DNA from: Nigrospora sphaerica
Lineage: Eukaryota; Ascomycota; Sordariomycetes; Amphisphaeriales; Apiosporaceae
Assembly: GCA_018287875.1 (NCBI GenBank)
Contig: JAGVVL010000002.1
Span: forward strand, 2,728,001 to 2,792,000
DNA: 64,000 bases
Direction: 5' to 3'
In this document: piece by piece, positions 33,201-43,612 of the stretch
Layout: every line of letters starts with the position of its first letter
Position numbering within the stretch: position 1 is the first letter of the stretch
Program-made: the position numbers and the translations under genes
The notes under the pieces: generated by a model
Database searches by the model: none
The model's input: only the letters and a program-made list of their open reading frames with translations
What the model was told of the DNA's origin: nothing

Positions 33201-33591
33201 CAACGGTAACACGGGCGGCGAGCAGACAGCCTCCCAGAAGGGAACCACTGCGGCTATTGCCCTTGGTGCGGCCGGTGTTGCGGGTGCTTACGGTGCGGCC
33301 ATGTTCATCATTGCGCGCCGCTACAAGCGCAGAAAGCAGAGACACCAGCGCAGCAGCTCCGTCACGTCCCCCTCGGAGATGCGCCAGGGAGGCAGCCCCG
33401 CGTTGATGGGCGGTGCACTCCTCAGCCGGGACTTTACGACGCAGGGCGGCGGCGGCGCCCACTACGGAGGTGTTGGGACCCCGCACACGCGCGACAGCCA
33501 GGGCAGCGGCCGGTCGGGTATGAACAACTCGGGCCGCACCGCCTTCATTTCGGCGCCCGTCGCGGCCGAAAACTCGCTCGGGTGGAACTGA
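30238..33591 (+). CDS. msb2: MSB2-type signalling mucin (transmembrane osmo/surface sensor)
   Basis: Single exon, 1117 aa. MSB2 mucins sit in the plasma membrane upstream of Cdc42 and MAPK cascades controlling filamentation, surface sensing and osmostress. A signal peptide (MHTSGVAVATLVAAASLVSASA) starts the protein, followed by a huge Ser/Thr-rich region with many Asn-glycosylation sites. Residues about 223-624 hold eight tandem repeats. A compact region at about 845-955 (IQISFLYAENYQWIV, AAQLFTLLPKAVAHA, LRPYDTVEKLGYITT) matches the conserved juxtamembrane homology region of Msb2 proteins. One transmembrane helix lies at about 1002-1024 (AIALGAAGVAGAYGAAMFII), followed by a basic stop-transfer ARRYKRRKQRHQR. 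The cytoplasmic tail is about 90 residues and ends SAPVAAENSLGWN, the ending I associate with filamentous-fungal Msb2. Family naming rests on this architecture. The long antisense open frame at 30603-31802 is a compositional shadow. Confidence 0.88.
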   Translation: MHTSGVAVATLVAAASLVSASAATPADRPRIYFPRHVKREFTNITITSPPSLPSTSSVGSTSSSTTTKRQSSQSLADLLSSLADGLVPDEDKSTSSSSSTATSSSADPDSSDVHTVTLTAPVYVSPSTTVTGTIPPSTSLSDADTSKIDSSDRSSTASSSTESNASKDAEPILSLPPLGLGLGSTPTSSKPSSALETGIVRNGTTTTASSSASSGSVTTGASSTQSTKDGLLDGILSDVTSAILPGPTSTAAAVPTNGTESTTSPTSTAVSDATSATATSTESGLLGGVIGGLTSAILPTSTDSAPVSVPTNGTEPVIDTSAAASVTTTSTQSGLLGGIVGDLTSAILPTSTDSAPIAVPTNVTESVISTSETPSATSTQSGLVGGIIGGLTSALLPTSTDSAPVSVPTNSTESVIDTSDAPSATSTQSGLVGGIIGGLTSALLPTSTDSAPVSVPTNSTESVIDTSDAPSATSTQSGLVGGIIGGVTSALLPSSTASVPVPTPANGTNGSEPVVTPTPSSTQSGLLGGIVGDLTSAILPTPTNGTDSAGNGSIATPTGIEILPTPSNGTEPSSTQSGILDGVVGGITSAILPTPTNGTAAAPGSNVTSSGIEILPTVSSSASGDIISSILSPILTQSASTGVASVTIPATLPVGTGSSSITVPATVPSGTVVSSSTAVGNGTSPISQTESASVPLSVSSTMSGTAPVGSVTSPGVTNGTTSTVAPTIPTLSSSNAAPTVSTNATSPSFSSSQQIVTPTPSSSTSFSAPVTVSTPAPSSTKTKAVTSLTAITTFTGTDEWLPTTIVMQPSTTSLNTGAAPTTTQGLPTNLPKAITPGTIPPKKPEDSTLIQISFLYAENYQWIVQEPLAAAQLFTLLPKAVAHAIDVPVDRVMMHSLRPYDTVEKLGYITTQAMTFIPSDKVEQLRLDHQIPTSALYTNGDALVANLTSNINPAIDILVGSTLEGAGNTAPDGSSPGGPSGNPNDAFGNGNTGGEQTASQKGTTAAIALGAAGVAGAYGAAMFIIARRYKRRKQRHQRSSSVTSPSEMRQGGSPALMGGALLSRDFTTQGGGGAHYGGVGTPHTRDSQGSGRSGMNNSGRTAFISAPVAAENSLGWN
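30907..32107 (+). repeat. Eight in-frame tandem repeats in the MSB2 mucin domain
   Basis: Units start at 30907, 31078, 31228, 31372, 31516, 31660, 31801 and 31960, so periods are 171, 150, 144, 144, 144, 141 and 159 nt. Each begins TQSG or a variant and carries a hydrophobic Gly-rich core such as GLLGGIVGDLTSAILPT, then an Asn-glycosylation site (NGT, NST or NVT). Units four and five (31372-31515 and 31516-31659) differ by one synonymous base, indicating very recent duplication or gene conversion. Confidence 0.95.
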
Positions 33592-34691
33592 GGGGCCTCG
33601 CGGCCACGCCCTCGATCATGAGGTGTGAAACCTTACGTATACATACGATATGCACGTCTCGTCCATTGCTTCTTTTTCCCCTTCCGATACCCCTCCTGGA
33701 GGCATTTCTTGCGGAACCCTGGCAGCTTTGGCAAACCGGGGGACGCAGCGTCCTCGGGCACGCGCTCGAATTTTTTTGTTGTCTAGGTTGTGTTCTGGCG
33801 CGGGCTTCCGCTTGCGCGAGGGCCGGCCGCTGAGGTGATATACTACACCAGACCATAACGCACAGTCCCGGCATTTCCTTCCTCGCCAGCCGGGGCCTCG
33901 TGGGCGGGTGGTATTTTTTTCTATCTAATCTTTCCATTTCGGAGTGGGCGAGAGCGTTTTCGGCCGCTCGGGACACCCCGAGCGTGCCAGCGCAGACGAG
34001 GTGGGAGGATGATGCTGGGTAGAGCCTGGGGGTTTCAGACTCGACAGGGCTACCAAAAAAGAAGAAGAAAAACACCCGATTCCCTGTAATATAACCTCAC
34101 CAACCATCAGCCACGTTCGTTCCGTGAGGCACGAACGAATGTGGCAGAGGGATCGACGTGTGACTCTTGACGACCGTTCTCCCGAGCCTTTTCCTGTAAT
34201 GCCTTTTGCATATAAAATAAATATTTAGACAACTCGAGACCCTGACAAAAGATGGCGTGTTAGTCGGTGCTCTGGCTCGTACGGACATGATCAGGACCAA
34301 CATCGATGGGAGGGCGCCGGATGAGCGCATGCTTTCCAGACGCGTTCACCTAATGGCGGGCTGATCTGCCTCGTTTCTTTCCGAGTTGGTCTACTTCCCA
34401 CCTAAGGTATCTCGTAGGTACAGTTAGAGTACCGGCTCCAGAAGTGTGTAGCAGGCGGGCTGGACTGTTAGCATAGTTGAACCGTCCCGACGCCAGCGGG
34501 CCGCACCTGAGCGCGCGTGGGCAAACAGCGGACGTGCCCACTGGTTTCAGCTCGCCCCTGTACAGCACGACGCACCGGCACAAGAACCCCCCCTCCATCT
34601 TCAACCAGAGAGAGCCCTTTCGTCGACCGAGGACCAGCCGGGGAAAACAAAGCACATACATACTGCTGCTTCTGTTGGTCGGTTGAGCGAC
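33592..34691. other. Intergenic between MSB2 and the MFS gene
   Basis: MSB2 3' flank and MFS promoter. AATAAATATT near 34215 could be a polyadenylation signal. A TACCTA/AGGTA cluster lies near 34400-34432. No gene is supported. Confidence 0.5.
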
Positions 34692-36870
34692 ATGGGAGCA
34701 AACAGCGATGCGTCGATGCCGGCGACCATTGCCCCTGAACCTAGAGCCGTCCCGCCCCCCTCCTCTACTGTGTCGCTGTCGCCGTCGGTTTCCTCTGCGC
34801 GCTCGGCCGTCGCCACCCGTTCCTCGCCCGTTGTGGACAGCTCCTGGGACAAGGGCGAGTCCCGCTATGACTCTTCTGACAGCCACGACGCCTACGAGCT
34901 CCAGGACTTTGGTGGCGGCCAGGCCGCGCGCGCCGAGGGCAGCGCCTGTGCCCCCGCGGCTGACCTGGCCGTGAGTAGGCGGGCGAGCGGCGACACGGCC
35001 GCCAGCTTCCAGCTCTACACACCCGACGAGGAACAGGCCGTCGTGCGCCAGTTCGATCGCCGGCTCGTTCTCTTCCTGGCGCTGTGCTACCTGCTATCCT
35101 TCCTCGACAGGTCGAGTGCGCTCTCTCCCCACCCCTACTGGGAACCGGGCTCCTGGCGACGTGTTACTGACCAAGGTGCCGGCCGCAGACATCGGCAATG
35201 CGCGGATCGCTGGCATGGAGGACGACTTGCAGACGCGCCCGCCCCGCGATGGGTGGTACGAATGGTCACTGACCTCGTTTTACGTGGCATACATCGCCTT
35301 TGAATGGATGTCCTTGTTGTGGCGGGTCATCCCGGCCCATGTCTACGTGAGTCAGCGGCCGGGTTCCCGGGTGGTGGCCGACAGCGGCGCTCATGTGTCC
35401 TACAGGTATCACTTATCGTACTCTCCTGTAAGCAGCCCGCGCGGCGACCCCCCCTCCCCCTATTCGCCAGGGGAAACCCCGGGTGTTCCGTATGGCGGCC
35501 CGAAGCAGGAACCGAGGCACCCTTCTTCCCCCTTTGGGAGACCATCGCAAAGCTTACCTGCGCGCCCAAGCCAAGTACAAACTACTGACCCGAGCACGAT
35601 ACAGGGGGGTTGGCGGCGTCGCTGCAGGCCGTAGCCGTGTCGTACCCCATGCTCGTCTTCTTGCGCTTTCTACTTGGCATTGGCGAGGCCGGCTTCACTG
35701 GGGTGCCCTTCTTTCTCTCCTTCTTCTACAAGAGGAACGAGCTCGCCTACCGGACGGCCATGTTTGTTGCAGGTAGGTTTAGTGGCCACGGCCCTGGCCC
35801 AAGCCCGCCCATCCGAACCGCCTCGTGCGCCGGGACGATGAGCTAACAAACCTTCCCGGCGTCAAGCCGCCCCTCTTGCGACGACGTTTGCTTCGTCCCT
35901 GGCCTGGCTCATCCTAAAACTGGGAGAGCACGTGCCCATCGCCCCCTGGCGCCTGCTGTTTCTTCTGGAAGGGTTCCCGTCCGTTCTCGTTGCCGTCGTG
36001 GCTTGGGGCGCCGTGGTTGACTCCCCCCAGACGGCCCATTACCTGACCCCGAGGCTGCGGAAAGTGGCGTGTCTCCGCCTCCGCCACGAGAGGCAAGCCG
36101 GCCCAGGGTCCCGTGGCCACAGGAACGACAACAACGAGAGCAACAAGACGAGGGGTCGCGCGTTGAAAGAAGCGTTGTCGGTCCTCGTCGACCCGAAGGC
36201 CTGGCTCCCGGCCGTCATGTTCTTCCTCACCAACATGGCCTATTCGTCCCTGCCCGTATTCCTGCCGACCGTCCTGAAGGAAATGGGACACTCGGCACTC
36301 GAGAGCCAGGCCTTGAGCGCCCCGCCTTACCTCATGGCGTTCTTGTCGGTGCTGGCCACCGCCCACGTGTCGGACAGGGCGGGCCGACGCACGCCCTACA
36401 TCGTCGGCTTCTCGCTGGCCTCGGCCGGGGGCTACCTCGCCCTCGCGCTGGCGCGTCCGCTCGGCATCGGGCCCATGTGGCGGTACCTCGCCGTCTACCC
36501 GGCCGCCGTCGGCTTCTTCAACGTCACCGTCCTCGTTATCGCCTGGAGCATCAATAACCAGCCCTCAGCGGACCGCCGCGGCGGCGGCTTCGCCCTCCTG
36601 CAGGTTGTCGGCCAGTGCGGGCCCCTCGTCGGCACGCGCCTCTACCCGCAGCGCGACGCGCCCTACTTCGAACCGGGCATGTGGGCGTGCGCGGGCTGCA
36701 TGGCGGCCGCCGCCCTCGTGGCCCTACTCTGCCGCTTCCTCCTCTCGCGACACAACCGCCGCCTCGACACGGCCGCCGGGGGACTTGACGCCGAAGAGGC
36801 GCGAGGCTTGGTTGATCGGGCCGGCGACGGCCGAAAACCCGGCGCTGAACCCTTCCGTTACATGTTATGA
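34692..36870 (+). CDS. MFS permease, anion:cation symporter (Dal5/TNA1-like) family
   Basis: Twelve-helix major facilitator of the ACS group, whose fungal members import allantoate, nicotinate, pantothenate and similar small acids. Five exons (34692-35115, 35189-35346, 35406-35427, 35605-35772, 35867-36870) give 591 aa. Introns are 73, 59, 177 and 94 nt. Joining them restores family motifs: LSFLDRSNIGNARIAGM across exons 1-2, VYVSLIVLSWGLAAS through the 22-nt exon 3, and FVAAAPLATTFASSLAWL across exons 4-5. Helix 1 is at about residues 125-143 after a 115-residue disordered acidic/Ser-rich N-terminus. RFLLGIGEAGFTGVPFFLSFFYKR is the signature region around helices 4-5, and SDRAGRRTPYI is the mid-protein MFS loop. 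The start ATG at 34692 follows a TTG-led in-frame codon. The substrate is unknown. Confidence 0.88.
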
Positions 36871-37810
36871 GTCTCCCTCGAAGCTGATGACCGTGTGCCC
36901 AGGGGCTCTAGCGTGTACCGCCCTCTCGTCAGTAAATATTTATAGCCTTGCTCCCTCATTATCGATAATGCTAATACTAAGACCATTGGCCACTGAAAGT
37001 GCCCCCTTACCCTTGGCCCGTGAGGCTGTTCATTGCTTGGTCGAAGGAGCATTTCATCCCGTTTCCAGGACAGACACAGTACCTGCCTGCCTGCCCTTAC
37101 AAATATATGTAGGCAAGTAACGTGGGATATGCAGTGTCCCACGCATGCGGCCCCCCCAATATGCAGGTCCCGCCAGTGGCGGCTTCTTCGGAATAGCCCC
37201 GCAGTCGACGCGGTTTTTTTTCTACCTCTTGAAAGACGCATGTACTTAGGTAGTTAGCACGCACTGTTCCGACGTGCGATGCCTTGCGTCTTGCCGTTCT
37301 GTATGTGGAATTTCCATATTTTCAAAACTGATCGGCTCTGGAGAAGCCGATTGCTCAGGCTTCATGGATGGGTTGATTGATGATGGAATGGGCCTCATCC
37401 ACCTCTTTGAGGTCTTATAGTGCACGCAGCCTTAAAGGCGGCAGGGCGGATCCAACCGATTGCAGGTGCAGACCGACCCACTCAAATCGCTGCCAATAAT
37501 CGTGACGTGACTCAGTAATGGCTGTCGTGCTGCTGCTGCTACTGCTGCTGCCTCTTCCTCTTCTTCTTCCCTCCCCACGACCACCACGTCTCTCCCGTCT
37601 GCTATCCACCACGGCATCAAAGCCTCATCTCACCCGCCCTCTCGTTCTGCGCGCGCGTCCTCTCGTGGCCTTCCTTCCCCACCGTCCGTTCGCCTCACGC
37701 TCGTCCCGCCGACGACGCCTCCTCTCACGACACGCGCTCCCCCCATTGACTGTGCCGTTCCATATCGCACAGTCCCGCCAATCTTCTCCCACTCCTCCCC
37801 ATTCAGCTTT
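36871..37810. other. Intergenic/promoter of the F-box gene
   Basis: A 7-bp perfect hairpin at 37331-37351 and a strongly CT-rich stretch at about 37540-37810, typical of a fungal promoter or 5' UTR. No gene seen. Confidence 0.5.
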
Positions 37811-40800
37811 ATGCAGCTAGGGCCTATTGAGATTTCTACGCTCGCTCAGTCGACCTCCGCCTCCCTGGCCCCCCCGCCCTCCCACCAACATGGCTTTCAG
37901 CAGCTTCACCCCGTCGGCCCTGCCTCAGGCTCCTCCTTGCCACAGCAGGGCGCCGCTCGAGGCGGCTCTGTCGCCGGCGTCAACGCGTCGCAGCTCGAAG
38001 AACGCCTACGTGGGCTGAACCATGCCAGCCCGGAGCGGCCCGTGGCCCCTGGCCATCGCATCCTGCAATACGAAAACGCGCTGACGCCGCCCACCCCGCG
38101 ACAGGCCCTGGGCTTCAAGGTTGTCCGCCGAGCCCACCCTGTCGATGGCGGCGCGCAGCTCACTGATTTCCCCAATGGTTTGTCTGACCGCTGGCCTGCC
38201 AGAGCGCCCCCTGCTGTCTTCGGGTACTAAAGTGGAAGCCACAGAGATCCTGACACACATTCTGTCCCATCTGCACCCCGATTCCCATGGCGCCGTGGCC
38301 CTGGTATCCAAGAGATTCTATTCTCTCGTGACCACCCCTCATGCCTGGCGCATGGCCTTTCAACGCTACTTTCCCGGGCAAGACGCCCTCTCGGCAGCTG
38401 GCGGAAGCGCGGGCGGTATCTTGGAGGAGGGCGACGCCGAGTTTATACGCTCCGAAATCCGGCAGTTCGCCCGGCTGAACGCGCATGCCTCGTGGCGCAG
38501 TGAATACCTGCTCCGCACCCGGCTGTTGCGCAGCCTTGCTAGAGGCAAGCCGGGCGCCGGCTCGGGCTCTGGGGCCGGCGGCTCTGCGCGCATTGCCCAG
38601 TCGGGGAAGAAGGCGGGCGCAGTCTTGACCTACAATTCGAAACTGCCTTCCATGGTCACCAACATCCACGCAACCTTTACTTCCACGTCCAAGAAACCGC
38701 CGCGGGTCCTGCACGCCGCTGCGGACGTCTGCGTGGGCAGCGCCAGCGACCCTACCAATGGCCGGGTGGAAAAATGGGGGCTCGACGACCCTTTCGCCTT
38801 CGCGCAGCTGAATGAGGTGGTGCCGCAGATACTGCCTTATGGTGTCGGTGAAGGCCCCGCGGCCGTGCCCAACGTCATGGATGTCAGCCAGCCTTACGGC
38901 ATGGTGGGGGGCGAAGGTTTTCCTGGCGGTCGTGTCTTCTACCGCCCGACTGGCGAGTTCCGGGGCAAGTACCTTGGCCAGGAGCCCAGTGTGGTAGATG
39001 CGCACCCTGACATACCGAAAATACCCGAGCTCTCCGAGTGCATCTGCTCTGTCTGGGTGGCCAAATCCCAACTTGTCCCGTCTCTTACCCAGTCGATGGT
39101 GGGTATCATGGCCGGCTCCACCCTGGGCGTGGTCACAACATATGCCCTGGGACACGATCCTTCCGGGCCCCGGTACAGCAGTGGTGAAATCACGGCTCGC
39201 TGGGTCCTCAGCCCTGGAGTGCCCATCATCGCCCTCAAAGTGGACGATAACTACAACCAGAAGAGAAAGGTGGCCGGAAGAGCCTTCGCTGTTGCGCTGA
39301 ATGCTCTGGGTGAGGTTTATTACCTGACCTTGCCCCCAGACCCGCTCTCGGCTAAGGCCAAGGCAGACGACAGCACCAAGTGTGCCTGGCATGTTGGGCG
39401 TTCGACTTACTGGCAGCTCATTGAGCCCACACGCCGCCAAGCTCGCTTGGACGAGACTGGCAAGAATGCACTCCGAGGGGCCTACTCGCCGCGATCTCCG
39501 TGCCACGCCATGAACCTAGCTAAGGAGCAGATGGTGGCCGAAGCACGCGAAATCGAGAAGTTCCTACGGTACAAACCGGCGCACTTCCGAAAGGCCTGTC
39601 ACGGCTGGGACATGCGGCGCAGACTCGAAGTGGACTTCGCCGGTAGCGGTGGGGATGGTGCTGGTGAAGGCATCTTCGTTATTGATTGCGCTTTGGGGGA
39701 AGAAAGTACCCCGGCAATAACTCGCTACACGAGATACTCCTATCGCTCTCGGCCGGCTGCCTCGGTCAGCGCTGCAACGCCTCCGGCGCCCGTGACAGAG
39801 GAAGCGGTTCCGTCGCTGTTCGGAAGCGGGCAACCTAAGGCCCCGTCTCCTCGCTTGCCTGCTTCTGCACTGAAAGCACCCGGCACATCCAGTTCCAGCC
39901 CGATTGCACCGCCAAGCACAGAGCACATGCTCCTTCAAGAAGGCCTAGACGAGTGGCGTTTAACTACTTTCTCTTTTAGGGGCAACAACAATGGCCAGGT
40001 CACCACGAGCAGCATCGACACCTCGCTCTTTGCGTTGATGACTCCCTCCGAGGATCCCCTGAAAGGCGCCACGAACAATGGCAATGCAACACCCGCCGGG
40101 CAAGCTTCGGCTGATGTTCCCGGCCGAGGAGCGAGGATGATCGCCGTCGGCACGAACACGGGTGCAATTCTGCTATGGAACATGAGAGCAGGGCACGTGA
40201 GTGACGGGGTGGAGCCTGTACGAGTGATTCAAACCGAGTCCCCCGAGGTTAACTCGTTGGCCATGTCCGCTTTGTATCTCGTGCACGGCGGTAGTGATGG
40301 CCTTGTCCAAGCTTGGGACCCCTTGGCCTCCACAATGGAGCCTATCCGCACGATCAATGCCCGTACATCCGGCCGCGTCCCCCGCCCCATGGCCAACGCC
40401 AACCCTTCTCTCCACCACAGCAGCTTTTCGGCGGTGGGTGCTATTTTCCTGGACCCAGACCCCGCGGTCTTACGAGGTATTGTGGCGTTTGGCACCTTCA
40501 TCCGGTATTGGGCATACAGCTCGTCCGGCCAACCTTCGGGCCGACGGCGGCGCATACGCCACGCCGACGTGCATGGTCGTCCTGGCACTCGGCGCTACGG
40601 AGGGGGCGTCAAGGGATATATTGCCGCCGAGACAGAGGAACTACGCATTGAGCAGCAAGTCAAGGCCCGGGAACAGGCCTGGCTTCGTTCTCGCTTCGGT
40701 GTGGGGCTGGGCGATTTAACCGAAGAAGAGGCCCTTCGCTACGCCGAAATGGTGTCAGAGGAGTCCTTCGTGGATGAGCAACGCCGAACCAGTGCCAGTG

Positions 40801-41342
40801 ATACCGGGTCCGCCGCCGACCTGGACGGAACATCTTCGACGGGAAGCTTTGACACCATTACGCCCGACCCCAGTGTCACTGGCCACAGCCCGTCGGCGCC
40901 CGTCGCCAGCTCATCCATGGCCAATGACATCGTAAACGGCTCAGAAAGTGACTACGAGCTCCAGATCCAGCAGGCTATTCGGCTTTCGCTCCTCGAAGGC
41001 GGCAGTGACACGGGCCAGTCCCCTCGGGAGCACAGCTCGGGCGACTACGAAACGCCTATCGAGTACCAAGAGAAGCCGCGCGGCGGGCCGTCGGGCGGCT
41101 CTCCAGCGGCGACCCGTGCACCCCGGGGGACCGGCCACTACGGGGCCCTAGCTCCCAACTCCGTGGTCTACGACACCCACGCCGAAGAGGATGACGACCT
41201 GCAGCTCGCGTTGCGACTCAGCCTCGCCGAGGAGGAGAGCCGTCGCGCGGGCGATGCGACTACTACGTCTTTTGGCCGCGACGACGAATATCCCGCCTTG
41301 AGCGGCGGTCACGGAAAGGGTAAGGGCAAGGAGGCCCTTTGA
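37811..41342 (+). CDS. F-box protein with WD-like repeats and two ubiquitin-interacting motifs
   Basis: Probably an SCF ubiquitin-ligase substrate adaptor. Exon 1 (37811-38177) joins exon 2 (38239-41342), about 1156 aa. The junction links the N-terminal LTDFPN to ATEILTHILSHL; the acceptor at 38238 (61-nt intron with TACTAA) or at 38232 (55 nt) both keep the frame. The F-box is at about 123-172 (ILTHILSHLHPDSHGAVALVSKRFYSL, then HAWRMAFQRYFPG). WD-like blades occur in the second half (MIAVGTNTGAILLWNMRAG and LVHGGSDGLVQAWDPLAS). Two UIMs close the protein: YELQIQQAIRLSLLEGG at about 1022-1043 and DDDLQLALRLSLAEEES at about 1105-1123. Linkers are low-complexity Ser/Gly/Pro. The start at 37811 is uncertain, because its context (CTTTATGC) is weak and an ATG at 37891 is out of frame with the exon. 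Exon 2 alone has an internal frame from 38121. Confidence 0.82.
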
Positions 41343-41885
41343 GCGCCGGCGATGCGGGAGGTGCGATTTATGTGGCGCCGAGTATACATTGTGTTTTGTT
41401 TCGCTGGATATGACGGTTGTGTGTTCTTTGCTTCGCATCGCCCCAGCTTGTAGCTTGGGGACTAATTACGGCTCGCGTCCGGGAGGGCTTCCTCCGTTAT
41501 AGAATTGGTTCTTTACCAACCTTTACCAAACACTTGATCCGCTGTCGAGAGGACCGCCGCATGGGTACGTACGTCTTGTGTGAATAGTCATTGACAAATG
41601 CCCCGAGGAGTATTCTTCTTGACCGTTACACCGGACTTCCCCACAAGCTCTTACCCAAGGAGTCACGACCACAGCCAAAACTACGGGGCTCACAAAAAAA
41701 GTAGCAGCTTTAGACACCATTTCGCGGACCATACAAATCAAAACCGTAGTTTTACCATTTTGCGTAAATATGTACTTGGGCCCATGCAATCGCAAACAAG
41801 CCTTTGTTTCATCAATAACACACTTAACGCCATATCCTCGCCCAATCTTCCCAATTCGCCACGCCAGGACACCCGAGACCCAAAA
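41343..41885. other. Convergent intergenic region
   Basis: 3' flanks of the F-box gene (+) and the CPSase small subunit gene (-). No gene or repeat recognised. Confidence 0.6.
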
Positions 41886-43283
41886 TTAGGCAGAAGACGC
41901 CAGGGGCTCGGGCTGGACACCGACACGCTCCTTGCTCATGATGTCGAGCATGAACTGCGTGGGGCGGTTATCCTTGTAGACCTGCTGGGTGGCCTTGAAA
42001 GCCGTCACATCCTCAATGTACTTATCAAAGAGGTAGGAGCTGTCCATGGGGCCGCCCTTGGCCTCGGGGTGGAACTGGGTCGAGAAGATGGGGCGCGTCG
42101 TGTGGCGCATGCCCTCGTTGCTGCCGTCGTTGAGGTTGACAAAGTACTCGCGCCAGTCCGAGGGCAGCGTGGTCGAGTCGACGGCATAGCCGTGGTTCTG
42201 GCTAGTGATGTGACACTGGCCCGTGGTGAGATCGAGGGCGGGAATGTTGTGCGCCCGGTTTCCGTACTTGAGCTTGATGGTTCGGGCGCCAATGGCCAGA
42301 GCCAGCAGCTGGTGGCCCAGGCAAATGCCCATGACGGGCACCTGTGACGTCTCCATCAGGCTGCGGAGGTTGTAGACGGTCTCCTGGCAGTGGGTGGGGT
42401 CACCGGGGCCGTTGGAGATGAAGATGCCGTCGAAGTTGTCGGCAACCTTCTGGATCTTGAAGTTGTAGGGGAAGACGGTGACGCTGGCGCCCCGGCTGAC
42501 CAGACTCCGGAGAATGTTCTCCTTAACACCGCAGTCCAGCAGAGCGATGTGGAACTTGGGGTTGGGGGCCTCCACCACGAAGGGGGCCTTGGTGCTGACC
42601 CTCTTGACGAGGTTGATCTGGCCGGGGTCGACGTAGCTCTCGTCCTCGTCGGCGTCGTACTCGTCACCCACCGAGATCCTGGCCAGTGAGGAGCCTTGCT
42701 CGCGGAGGAAAGTGACAATCTCACGTGTGTCGACGCCCGAGATGGCGGGGATGCCCTCGCGCGCGCACCACTCGCCCAGGCTCTCGACGGCGGTCCAGTG
42801 GCTGTACTGGGTGGCAACGTCGGCCACGACGACACCAGCACACTGGATGTGGGGGGACTCGAAGTACTTGAGCAGGTTGTACTCGTCCCGCTGGGTCGAA
42901 GGGACGCCATAGTTGCCAATGAGGGGCTGGGTGAAGACCAGAATCTGGCCACGGTACGAGGGGTCCGTCATGGACTCGGGGTAGCCAACGAGCGAGGTGG
43001 TGAAGACAGCCTCACCCGAGACGTTGGCGTTGGCGCCAAAGGCGGTGCCGTGGAAGACGGGCCCATCCCGGATGGTGAGGGTGGCCTCGACACCCGAGAC
43101 GGGCTCAGTGGCGCGGGTGAAGGATTTGGGCATCTGTCGGCCCTTGCTGCCCTGAGCAGCAGCCCGGTTGGCCAGGGGGCCAAGCGTGGCCGAGAAGCAT
43201 CGGGTCTGGGGCTTCAAAGCGGCCGCCGCAGCGGAGCTGAGGGCGGTAGGCTTGAAGGCCCGGGACGCGAATCGGGAGAACAT
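41886..43283 (-). CDS. arg-2: Arginine-specific carbamoyl-phosphate synthase, small (glutaminase) subunit
   Basis: Releases ammonia from glutamine for carbamoyl phosphate in arginine synthesis. Single exon, 465 aa. The first ~45 residues are rich in Arg, Ala and Ser without acids ([16 protein letters not shown]), a mitochondrial presequence as in Neurospora ARG-2. The N-terminal CPSase small-chain domain contains [20 protein letters not shown] and the [18 protein letters not shown] region. The class I glutamine amidotransferase domain has the nucleophile Cys321 in MGICLGHQ, and His405 and Glu407 in QFHPEA, a complete triad. The start codon follows the attenuator uORF stop by 68 nt, so translation is expected to be repressed by arginine. 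Orthologous to yeast CPA1. Confidence 0.97.
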   Translation of the reverse strand: MFSRFASRAFKPTALSSAAAAALKPQTRCFSATLGPLANRAAAQGSKGRQMPKSFTRATEPVSGVEATLTIRDGPVFHGTAFGANANVSGEAVFTTSLVGYPESMTDPSYRGQILVFTQPLIGNYGVPSTQRDEYNLLKYFESPHIQCAGVVVADVATQYSHWTAVESLGEWCAREGIPAISGVDTREIVTFLREQGSSLARISVGDEYDADEDESYVDPGQINLVKRVSTKAPFVVEAPNPKFHIALLDCGVKENILRSLVSRGASVTVFPYNFKIQKVADNFDGIFISNGPGDPTHCQETVYNLRSLMETSQVPVMGICLGHQLLALAIGARTIKLKYGNRAHNIPALDLTTGQCHITSQNHGYAVDSTTLPSDWREYFVNLNDGSNEGMRHTTRPIFSTQFHPEAKGGPMDSSYLFDKYIEDVTAFKATQQVYKDNRPTQFMLDIMSKERVGVQPEPLASSA

Positions 43284-43351
43284 GTTGTGAGTTCGGTGAA
43301 AGGTAGGAAAGCGATGGGTTGGATGACTGTGGGATTATTCAATGGACCTCC

Positions 43352-43612
43352 TTAAGCGGATAGAGCCCGCCACAAGTGGTCTGCGGATGGGAACATATTA
43401 GCCTCCAGGCGGTGAGTCAGGTAGGGCAGGGGGAGGGGCGGTCGAGAGGCGCCAATGGAGATGGGCAAGTCAGTACGCACCTGAGATATAATCCTGTCGA
43501 GATAAGGCGTCAGTCCGCAGAGCTCCACGGCGAGCAGCGATGGCGAGGTGGGTAGCCATAGCGGCACGAGAGGTCTTACCTGTGACGTGAAAACCGACGG
43601 TCGCCCGTTCAT
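43352..43612 (-). CDS. Arginine attenuator peptide (AAP) uORF, split over three exons
   Basis: Encodes a 24-residue leader peptide that stalls ribosomes when arginine is high and so represses the downstream arg-2 frame. Exons are 43612-43580 (11 codons, MNGRPSVFTSQ), 43493-43481 (13 nt, GAT TAT ATC TCA G) and 43380-43352 (ending HLWRALSA and TAA). Introns are 86 nt and 100 nt with GTAAGA..ACAG and GTGCGT..GCAG ends. The spliced reading is exactly 24 codons plus stop and differs from the Neurospora peptide, as I recall it, by only two conservative positions. Residue 12, the Asp whose change abolishes regulation in Neurospora, is the first codon of the 13-nt exon. In the unspliced frame the peptide would run on for 86 codons without the Asp-Tyr core. 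Confidence 0.92.
   Translation of the reverse strand: MNGRPSVFTSQVRPLVPLWLPTSPSLLAVELCGLTPYLDRIISQVRTDLPISIGASRPPLPLPYLTHRLEANMFPSADHLWRALSA

Noticed and set aside
37331..37351. Perfect 7-bp hairpin ATCGGCT/AGCCGAT with a 7-nt loop
   Set aside because: Short enough to arise by chance; no flanking small-RNA features such as consistent C/D boxes were found.
43413..43419. Perfect TGAGTCA (Gcn4/CPC-1 site) near arg-2
   Set aside because: It lies inside AAP intron 2, downstream of the likely transcription start, and its minus-strand CTGAC may simply serve as an intron branch site.
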